A stretch of DNA of 36,027 nucleotides from Phycisphaerales bacterium (GTDB lineage Bacteria; Planctomycetota; Phycisphaerae; Phycisphaerales; UBA1924), in contig JADYYE010000071.1 in the NCBI GenBank assembly GCA_020853815.1, positions 1-36,027 of the forward strand, given 5' to 3'. The notes under the pieces were generated by a model, which was not told the DNA's origin, searched no databases, and saw only the letters and a program-made list of their open reading frames with translations. Positions 25,015 to 31,222 of the stretch are shown here, in pieces. A program made the position numbers and the translations under genes. The first letter of the stretch is position 1. Each line of letters starts with the position of its first letter.

Positions 25015-26313
25015 CTACGCAGATTTCCGGCCGTCCGCGAGGGCCTTCAGCAGTTCCGTGTACGCCTCGCTGGGATTCACGGCGCGGCGGGACATCATCG
25101 CCCGCGCGACCTCCATGAACTTCTCGAAGCGGTACGCGCGGCCTCCGGCGTCGGTGCGCCATTGGAACGCGTCGACGCAGCCGCTCACGGGCTCGGTGGC
25201 GGCCCACATCGTGGCGGTTCCCACGATCGAGCCCGTCATAATCCGCGTGCCGATCGCGGTCTTCACGTGGTCGCCCAGCACGCAGCCCAGGAACTGCTGG
25301 CCCGTTCGCTCGTTCGACGATTGCGGCGTGGCCTTGGCGATGATCTCGGCGTAGGTGTTGAGCAGGTTGGAGTTGTTGGTGGCGGCGCCGAGGTTGACCC
25401 ACTCGCCGACGTATGAATCACCGAGATAGCCGTCGTGCCCCTTGTTGGAATAGGCCTGGAAGATTGTGCCCGCGACCTCGCCGCCGACCTTGCAGAACGG
25501 GCCGATGGAGGTTTGACCACGAATCGTCGCGTGCTCGTTGATGGTGGCGTGGGGGCCGATGTAGACCGGGCCGATGACGATCGCGCCGGGGCGGACAACC
25601 GCGTGTTCATCGATGATGATCGGGCCGTGCTCGAGGTCGAGCGTCGCGCCGGGATAGACCTTGGCGGATGGGTGGATGACGAGGCGGCCATCGCCGAAGA
25701 TGGTGGCGCCCTTGGCGTGCCCGCCGCCGACGATGCGTTCGGCCAGGAACCGGAGGTCGGTGGCAAGAGCGGAATCGCGATGGGCACGCACGCTCCACGG
25801 GCGATCGAGCGTGAACGATTTGGAGGCGCGGATGGTGTTCGCGGGCCTGAGCGCGGCGCCGGAGAGGAACGCGGCGGCGGCGGTTGCGTCGACGCGGGCG
25901 GCGAGGATCGTGCCGGCGTCGTCGGTGATCGCGGTGTTGAGCGGGAGCGACGCGAGCGCGGCGGCGTCGAGCGATTGAGCGTTGACGATCGGCGGAAGAA
26001 CGCACCGCCCGTTGACGAGCGCGAAGGACGTGGAGATCGATGTGGCGCCGGCGGAGTTGCCCGCGGAAGCGGTCGGCATCGCGTTGACCGGAATCGCGTG
26101 ATCGCCGCGTGTGTGCCGCTCGGCGGTGGTGGCCGCGAGGACGTCGGGCGTGCGGAGCGCTGCGACGCGGAGATCGAGCAGGAGCGCGAGGCGTTCGAGG
26201 TTGGTGAGCGCGCCGGTGCGGATGTCGAAGGCGGGGCGCGTGTGGGTGAGGGTGCCGAGCTGGGCGAGGGCGTCGTCGAAGACAATGGCGGGGATTTCGC
26301 CGCGGGTGAGCAT
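25015..26313 (-). CDS. GlmU-like putative sugar nucleotidyltransferase
   Basis: A 432-residue protein. The N-terminus (IPAIVFDDALAQLGTLTHTRPAFDIRTGALT) matches the GlmU-like family that begins LFDD...L.PLT.TRPv.diR.GiLT and lacks the classic LAAGxGTRM signature, so its enzymatic role is uncertain. The C-terminal half is a left-handed beta-helix with hexads (YPGATLDL, IIIDEHAVVRPGAIVIGPVY, ATIRGQTSIGPFCKVGG) and the block FQAYSNKGHDGYLGDSYVGE-WVNLGAATNNSNL, a mark of this family. Probable roles are synthesis of activated amino sugars for wall or surface glycans. ATG 26313 is the only good start. It heads a minus-strand run toward mntA, hepT and polA. Confidence 0.85.
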   Translation of the reverse strand: MLTRGEIPAIVFDDALAQLGTLTHTRPAFDIRTGALTNLERLALLLDLRVAALRTPDVLAATTAERHTRGDHAIPVNAMPTASAGNSAGATSISTSFALVNGRCVLPPIVNAQSLDAAALASLPLNTAITDDAGTILAARVDATAAAAFLSGAALRPANTIRASKSFTLDRPWSVRAHRDSALATDLRFLAERIVGGGHAKGATIFGDGRLVIHPSAKVYPGATLDLEHGPIIIDEHAVVRPGAIVIGPVYIGPHATINEHATIRGQTSIGPFCKVGGEVAGTIFQAYSNKGHDGYLGDSYVGEWVNLGAATNNSNLLNTYAEIIAKATPQSSNERTGQQFLGCVLGDHVKTAIGTRIMTGSIVGTATMWAATEPVSGCVDAFQWRTDAGGRAYRFEKFMEVARAMMSRRAVNPSEAYTELLKALADGRKSA

Positions 26314-26344
26314 GGGAAGAGTGTAAGGGGAGGGCGGCAGGGGT

Positions 26345-26443
26345 GCAGCGAGGCAGCGAGGCAGCGAGGCAGCGAGGCAGCGAGACAGCGAGACAGCGAG
26401 GCAGCGAGGCAGCGAGGCAGGGGAAGGGGAAGGGGAAGGGGAA
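26345..26443. repeat. Octamer array (GCAGCGAG, nine copies) plus GGGGAA hexamers
   Basis: Nine consecutive 8-bp units, seven GCAGCGAG and two ACAGCGAG, then a half unit and about four GGGGAA hexamers. The octamer is the reverse complement of the TCGCTGCC-type unit at 19030-19086. Eight is not a multiple of three, so it is not a coding repeat. Confidence 0.9.
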
Positions 26444-26505
26444 GAAGTGGTCGAGTGGCGAAGTGGAAGGATCGTACCGCGAGGCCTCGTTCATCCCTCC
26501 TTTGC

Positions 26506-26590
26506 ATTCCCACCACTCCCCATTCCCGACTCCCCACTTCCGCGCACCTCCTGCACGACTCACCACTCACGATTTGCCACTTACGCCCTC
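26506..26590. repeat. Degenerate heptamer tract (TCCCCAC / CCACTCA type)
   Basis: Imperfect 7-bp units such as TCCCCAT TCCCGAC TCCCCAC and, further on, CCACTCA CGATTTG CCACTTA. It ends 27 bases before the HAD start codon. Confidence 0.5.
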
Positions 26591-26617
26591 GATTCCATCG
26601 CGTGATACGCTCCGGGC

Positions 26618-27283
26618 ATGAATGCCGCGCGTGCCATTGTGTTCGACTTTGACGGCGTGATCGTGGACTCCGAGCCGGTGCACGAGGACGCGACGCGGCG
26701 TGCCGCGTGCGCGATCGGGCTGGATTTCCCGCACGAGAAGTACATCGAGGAGTACATCGGCTATGACGATCGCGACCTGTTCCGCGCGATCGCGCGCGAT
26801 CACGGGCGCGAGCTTGCGGCGGACGAATTGAGCGAGCTGCGTCGCGCCAAGGAAGCGTTCGTGCAGGAGATGCTCCACGCGGGGAAGGCCCCGGCGTGGC
26901 CGGGCTCGGTGGAGCTGGTGCGGCGTGCGGCGGAGGCGGGGGCGATCGCGGTGTGCTCGGGCGCGCTGCGGGCGGAGATCGAGCCGGTGCTCGCTCGCCT
27001 GGCGATCCGCGAGTTGTTCGGCGTGATCGTGAGCGCGGACGACGTGAGCAAAAGCAAGCCGCACCCCGCGTGCTACGAATTGACCGCGCGGCAGCTGGGG
27101 ATCGTGGCGGCGGCGTGCGTGGCGATCGAGGACACTCCCACGGGCGCGACGGCGGCACGCGACGCGGGCATGCGCGTCGTCGGCGTCTGCCACGCGTTCA
27201 GGCCCGAGGCGTTCCGCGGCATCGCGCACGCGACGTTCCCGTCGACCAGCGTGATGAGCGTGGCGAAACTGCTGACGGTGTAG
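26618..27283 (+). CDS. HAD-family phosphatase (beta-phosphoglucomutase-like)
   Basis: A 221-residue haloacid dehalogenase-type hydrolase, subclass with an alpha-helical cap (about 17-85). Motif I is VFDFDGVIVDSE with the nucleophile Asp10 and acid/base Asp12. Motif II is the serine in AVCSGALRAEIE. Motif III is the lysine in SKSKPHPACYELTARQLG. Motif IV is AIEDTPTGATAARDAGM. The SKPHP context and DSEPVH start are typical of beta-phosphoglucomutase or phosphoglycolate phosphatase relatives; the substrate cannot be told. It is alone on the plus strand. Confidence 0.9.
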   Translation: MNAARAIVFDFDGVIVDSEPVHEDATRRAACAIGLDFPHEKYIEEYIGYDDRDLFRAIARDHGRELAADELSELRRAKEAFVQEMLHAGKAPAWPGSVELVRRAAEAGAIAVCSGALRAEIEPVLARLAIRELFGVIVSADDVSKSKPHPACYELTARQLGIVAAACVAIEDTPTGATAARDAGMRVVGVCHAFRPEAFRGIAHATFPSTSVMSVAKLLTV

Positions 27284-27293
27284 AGAAAGAGCT

Positions 27294-27311
27294 CAACACG
27301 GAGGGACACGG
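27294..27311. repeat. Dispersed 18-bp repeat CAACACGGAGGGACACGG, copy 2
   Basis: Identical to 24321-24338. It begins 10 bases after the HAD stop and continues as GGGAGGCACGGAGAGG, giving three related units of about 10 bp. Confidence 0.7.
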
Positions 27312-27455
27312 GGAGGCACGGAGAGGATTCTCGGAGAGAAAAGCAGGGGCAGTAACAGCGACCATGTCGAAATTGGCACCGCGGCCTGGGGCACGAGGCA
27401 TCGAGGATTGGACACGCAAGGCCACCTCGGCTGCGCTCGCCGCGTCGCGACCGGT

Positions 27456-28484
27456 TCACTTCTTCTCGGAGAGCTCTTCGTAGATGCCGCGGAGCGTGAT
27501 CGGGCGGATCCACGCGTTATTGTACGTGTCGTAGGGCTCGGGGTTCATGTTCGCGACGTCCTCGCGCGACTTGCCGTCCTTGATCTGTTTGGCGACGAAC
27601 TCGCACATGCGATCGAAATACTCGATCTGCTCGGAGAGGGCGGCCTTGGAGCAGACCTCGCCGTGCCCCGGCACGATGATGGTCTTGTCGTCGCAGAGCT
27701 CGATGATTTTTCGGAGCGAGGCGCGCCAGCCGACGGTCGTCGCGCCGCCCGCGCGGTCGATGTAGGGGTAGGTTTTGTGGAAGAGCAGGTCGCCGGTGTG
27801 GATGAGGTTGAGGGAGGGGGCGTGGACGACGGCGTCGTTGTCGGTGTGTCCCGCGCCGAAGTGGTGGAGCTTGAGCTTGAGGCCGCCGACCGAGAGCTCG
27901 TGCCCGTCCTCGAAGGTCTGGGTGGGTGCGAAGTCCTTGACGTGGAGGTCGGCCATGCGGTCGTGGAGCTTCTTGAAGTCGTCGGCGACGAGCTCGCGTT
28001 CGGCGGGCTGGGCCTTGGTCATGTCCCCCACCGCCGACTTGATCCCGGCGATGTAGCGATCGATCTGCCCCGCGATGCGCGGCTCGGCCTTTTTGTGGGA
28101 AAGCAGCGGCAGGTCCTTGGTGAAGGCGTGGTTGCCGCCGGTGTGGTCGGCGTGGTGGTGGGTGTTCAGGACCATCGTGAGCTTGCCGACGGTCGACTCG
28201 GCCTCGCGACGGAGGATCGCGCCGAAGACGGGCATCTTGGTGTCGATGAGGAGCGTCTTGCCGGCGTCGGTGACGACGAGGGTGTTGCCGCCCTGGCCGA
28301 TGGCGGCCCAGGCCTTGGCGTGGAGCGACTTCCACACGAAGAGCTTCTTGGAAGCGGCGGCGGGTCGGCCCGCGGCCTGGAGAGCCCAGGCGGCGCGCGG
28401 AAGGGCGGCGAATCCCGCGGAGGCGGCGAGAGCGAGTCCGAGAAAGCCGCGGCGTGAGCCTTCGGTGGTCGGGCGGAGTGACAT
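27456..28484 (-). CDS. Tat-exported metallo-beta-lactamase-fold hydrolase
   Basis: A 342-residue protein. A twin-arginine signal, SRRGFLGLALAASAGFA, ends near AAWA (about residue 35), so the folded enzyme should be exported by Tat. The metal site is complete: NTHHHADHTGGN (HxHxDH), GHTDNDAVVH, HTGDLLF and VPGHGEVC. These give a two-metal (usually zinc) hydrolase related to glyoxalase II and the B3-like lactamases; the substrate is unknown and resistance should not be assumed. The ATG at 28484 has GGAG upstream at good distance; the ATG at 28502 has none. It converges with the HAD gene and is divergent from efp. Confidence 0.9.
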   Translation of the reverse strand: MSLRPTTEGSRRGFLGLALAASAGFAALPRAAWALQAAGRPAAASKKLFVWKSLHAKAWAAIGQGGNTLVVTDAGKTLLIDTKMPVFGAILRREAESTVGKLTMVLNTHHHADHTGGNHAFTKDLPLLSHKKAEPRIAGQIDRYIAGIKSAVGDMTKAQPAERELVADDFKKLHDRMADLHVKDFAPTQTFEDGHELSVGGLKLKLHHFGAGHTDNDAVVHAPSLNLIHTGDLLFHKTYPYIDRAGGATTVGWRASLRKIIELCDDKTIIVPGHGEVCSKAALSEQIEYFDRMCEFVAKQIKDGKSREDVANMNPEPYDTYNNAWIRPITLRGIYEELSEKK

Positions 28485-28705
28485 GGCGCGATCTCCGGGC
28501 ATGAGCGGTGTTTGGGCGGTGGCGAGGATGGGCGTGGATGGGCGTGGAGCGGGAATCCCGCGAGGTCAAAGCCTAGCATGATCCCCTCCCCCGGCGGCCG
28601 GGGCGGGAACGTCACAACCAACCAAACTCCGATCGGCAACTGGTCGATCGATATGACGGCATCGAAGCAGCGGCGGCGGAAGGCCGTCGCAACGGAAGGA
28701 CGACC

Positions 28706-29260
28706 ATGAAAGCAACCGACCTGCGTCAGGGCCTGGGCGTGAAGATTGACGGCAAGATCGCCGTGCTGACGCTCGTCGAGCACCGCACGCCCGGCAACCT
28801 GCGGGCGTTCATCCAGATCAAGTTCAAGGACCTGATGAGCGGCAAGTCATTCGAGCGTCGCCTGGGCTCGGGCGACGACATCGACGTGGTCGACCTTGAC
28901 CGTCGCAGCATGGAGTATCTCTACAGCGACAACAGCGGCGCGACGTTCATGGACTCGGAGAACTACGACCAGATCGTGCTGTCGACCGAGGTTCTGGGCG
29001 ACGCTCTGAAGTATCTGCGCCCGAACTCGCAGACGATCGTTCTGCTGTTCGACGGCAACCCCATCTCGCTGGAACTGCCGGCGTCGGTGGAGCTGACGGT
29101 GAAGGACTGCCCGCCGGGCGTGAAGAACGCGACGGTGACCAACCAGACCAAGGACGCGACGATGGAGACCGGGCTGGTGGTGAAGGTGCCGTCGTTCATC
29201 AACGTGGGCGAGACGCTGAAGGTCTCGACGATGGACGGCTCGTACCTGTCGCGTGCGTGA
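28706..29260 (+). CDS. efp: Translation elongation factor P
   Basis: A 184-residue EF-P, which relieves ribosome stalling at polyproline. The KOW-like domain I and two OB domains are of normal length, with the C-terminal signature LVVKVPSFINVGETLKVSTMDGSYLSR. The tip loop of domain I reads TPGNLRAF where Escherichia coli has KPGKGQAF. The position of the modified Lys34 is thus Asn31 here, with an arginine two places on. Neither the lysine nor the arginine type of modification can apply directly. SD GGAAGGA precedes the ATG. A terminator follows 140 bases after the stop. No epmA, epmB or earP is in the window. Confidence 0.95.
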   Translation: MKATDLRQGLGVKIDGKIAVLTLVEHRTPGNLRAFIQIKFKDLMSGKSFERRLGSGDDIDVVDLDRRSMEYLYSDNSGATFMDSENYDQIVLSTEVLGDALKYLRPNSQTIVLLFDGNPISLELPASVELTVKDCPPGVKNATVTNQTKDATMETGLVVKVPSFINVGETLKVSTMDGSYLSRA

Positions 29261-29316
29261 GCGGCGGGCGGGCCATGGCGAATTCGCCCCGAGACCATCG
29301 TCGTCTGCTGCGTCGC

Positions 29317-29352
29317 GGCAATGGGCAATGGGGAATAGGCAATGGGAAGGCG
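29317..29352. repeat. Heptamer tandem repeat, copy B of a dispersed element (inverted)
   Basis: GCAATGG-type units between efp and its terminator. It is the inverted counterpart of 19830-19863 (31 of 33 positions match after reverse complement), with GGCGCGC flanking the same end. It would be transcribed in the efp 3' untranslated region. Confidence 0.7.
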
Positions 29353-29400
29353 CGCCGGGTGACGTGAGGTCGTTTTCGTTCATCCAAATGCACGCGCACC

Positions 29401-29427
29401 AACCCCGCGAAGAGCGGGGTTTTTTCT
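29401..29427 (+). terminator. Rho-independent terminator of efp
   Basis: AACCCCGC pairs with GCGGGGTT (29401-29408 with 29414-29421) around GAAGA, followed by a T-run to 29427. Confidence 0.88.
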
Positions 29428-29470
29428 TGGGGGGCGGCTCAGTGCCGCACCCCCTCAACGCCGCACGGTC

Positions 29471-31204
29471 TCAGTGCAGCACGCGGTAGACCTCGGCCTC
29501 GTCGGTGTGCCCGGCGGCGATCTTGTCGCCCGCGTCTTCACGCATCGAACGGAAGCCTGAATCGCGCGCGGCCTCGAAGAGGGTGACGGCGTCGGCGTTC
29601 TGGGCCGTCAGGCGGCGGAGCGTGTCGGTCATGGTCATGAGTTCGTAGACGGCGAGCCGGCCCTTGTAGGCCGCGCCGAAGCAGGGCTCGCAGCGCCCGC
29701 CGCCGGGGCCCTGGCCCGTGCCCTTGCAGGCGGGGCAGATGCGCCGGACGAGTCGCTGCGCCAGCACGCCGACCAGCGAGCTGGTGATGAGGTACGGCTC
29801 GATGCCGATGTCGATGAGGCGCGTGATGGCGCTGGGCGCGTCGTTGGTGTGGAGCGTCGCGAGCACCAGGTGCCCGGTGAGCGAGGCCTGCACGGCCAAC
29901 TGGGCGGTTTCCTGGTCGCGGAGTTCGCCGACGAGGATGACGTCGGGGTCCTGACGGAGGAGGGAGCGCAGGCCCGTCGCGAAGGTGACGCCGCGCTTGA
30001 CGTTCACCTGCATCTGGCTGATGCCCTCGAGGTGATACTCGACGGGGTCTTCGATCGTCATCACGTTGCGGCTGGTGCGATCGATCTGTCCGAGGGCGGC
30101 GTAGAGCGTGGTGGTCTTTCCCGAGCCGGTCGGGCCCGTGACCAGGATGATGCCCGTCGGGCGATCGACGAGGTCCATCAGCTGGGCCTGCATCTTCTTG
30201 GTCATGCCGATCTGGTCGAGCGAGAGCTGGGTGGATGATTGGTCGAGGAGGCGGAGCACGAGACGCTCGCCGTAGACCGTGGGGATGCACGAGAAGCGGA
30301 TGTCGACCTTGCGGCTGCCGATACGCACGCTGGTGTGCCCGTCCTGGGGGCTGTGGCGGTTAGCGATGTCGAGCTCGGTCATGACTTTCAGGCGCGAGCT
30401 GATCGCGGGCGCGAGCGAGAGCGGCGGGCTGAACGCGTCGACCAGCATGCCGTCCACGCGGAAGCGGATGACGAGCTTGTTCTCCATCGGATGGACGTGG
30501 ACGTCGCTGGCGCGGCGGCGGAGCGCCTCGAACAGGATCATGTTCACGAGGCGGATGACGGGCGTCTGGCGCGCGAGCTGGAGGAGGTCGGTCGCCTGGC
30601 CCACCGAGCCCGCGAGGTTCTGGATCGAGCGCTCGTCGAGTGGCATCTCCTCGACGATCTCGGTGACGAGGTCCTGGCGCTGCTCGTAGCCGCGGTTGAG
30701 GAGATTCGCGACGCCCGCGCGGGGCGCAAGCGTGAGGCGCACGGGCATTCCCAACGCGTCCTCGATCATGGAGAACACGCCGGCGGCCATGGGCTGCGCG
30801 GTCGCCAGCGTCATGGTCGAGCCGTCGCTCTCAAGGCCCGCCAAGAGGTGCTGGCGAGCGACTTCGGGCGGGATGGTCTCGTAGAAGCGCCCGGCGGATT
30901 CGTGCAGGCGCGGCTCGGGCTGATAAGGAAGTCCGGTGCGCTTGGAATAGAGCTCCAGGGCCTGGTGCTCGTCCATCGCGAGCATGGAGAGCATGGTGTC
31001 CCACGGCTCCTGGTCGCTCCCATCGATGGCGGCGAACTGCCGGAGCTGCTCGGACGACAGCGAGAGACCGGTGAAGGCCTGCGCGACGCGGTTCCACTCG
31101 GGGGCCGCGAGCGGATCGACGGCGGGCGCGGCGGGTCGCGAGGCCAAGGCCTTGGTGGAACTCGGCTTGGGCTTGCCGTTGGAGTTGGAGGGTTGGTGCG
31201 CCAT
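29471..31204 (-). CDS. gspE: Type II secretion/type IV pilus assembly ATPase GspE
   Basis: A 577-residue hexameric ATPase that powers pseudopilus or pilus assembly at the inner membrane. An N-terminal GspE/MshEN domain spans about 60-165. The ATPase core has Walker A GPTGSGKT (357-364), Asp box MTIEDPVEY (392-400), Walker B VILVGELRDQETA (422-434, Leu where Ile is commoner) and His box TGHLVLATLHTNDA. The zinc site is complete: Cys490, Cys493, Cys505 and Cys508. The first 35 residues are a Ser/Pro/Ala-rich extension. It begins 18 bases after the secretin stop, so the two are cotranscribed. No gspF, gspG or pilC gene follows in the window. Confidence 0.95.
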   Translation of the reverse strand: MAHQPSNSNGKPKPSSTKALASRPAAPAVDPLAAPEWNRVAQAFTGLSLSSEQLRQFAAIDGSDQEPWDTMLSMLAMDEHQALELYSKRTGLPYQPEPRLHESAGRFYETIPPEVARQHLLAGLESDGSTMTLATAQPMAAGVFSMIEDALGMPVRLTLAPRAGVANLLNRGYEQRQDLVTEIVEEMPLDERSIQNLAGSVGQATDLLQLARQTPVIRLVNMILFEALRRRASDVHVHPMENKLVIRFRVDGMLVDAFSPPLSLAPAISSRLKVMTELDIANRHSPQDGHTSVRIGSRKVDIRFSCIPTVYGERLVLRLLDQSSTQLSLDQIGMTKKMQAQLMDLVDRPTGIILVTGPTGSGKTTTLYAALGQIDRTSRNVMTIEDPVEYHLEGISQMQVNVKRGVTFATGLRSLLRQDPDVILVGELRDQETAQLAVQASLTGHLVLATLHTNDAPSAITRLIDIGIEPYLITSSLVGVLAQRLVRRICPACKGTGQGPGGGRCEPCFGAAYKGRLAVYELMTMTDTLRRLTAQNADAVTLFEAARDSGFRSMREDAGDKIAAGHTDEAEVYRVLH

Positions 31205-31222
31205 GAGAGTGAGGTCGATCGA

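Larger units (their letters stand above)
26314..26617. other. Intergenic region made largely of short tandem repeats
   Basis: A 304-base gap between the divergent GlmU-like and HAD genes. It contains a clean octamer array (26345-26420), hexamers GGGGAA (26420-26443) and a degenerate heptad tract (about 26506-26590) reaching almost to the HAD start. The promoters of both genes must lie among these repeats; I cannot place them. Confidence 0.65.

Noticed and set aside
26345..26420. Regular repeat array resembling a CRISPR or a coding repeat
   Set aside because: Units are 8 bp with no spacers, and 8 is not divisible by 3, so it is neither a CRISPR nor a protein repeat.
27456..28484. Reading the metallo-beta-lactamase-fold protein as an antibiotic resistance gene
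   Set aside because: The fold serves many hydrolases; the motifs show only a metal site, and nothing in the context points to beta-lactams.
28549..28561. Palindrome GCGGGAATCCCGC between the hydrolase gene and efp
   Set aside because: A 13-bp dyad of simple composition is easily met by chance in this GC-rich DNA, and no promoter could be placed beside it.
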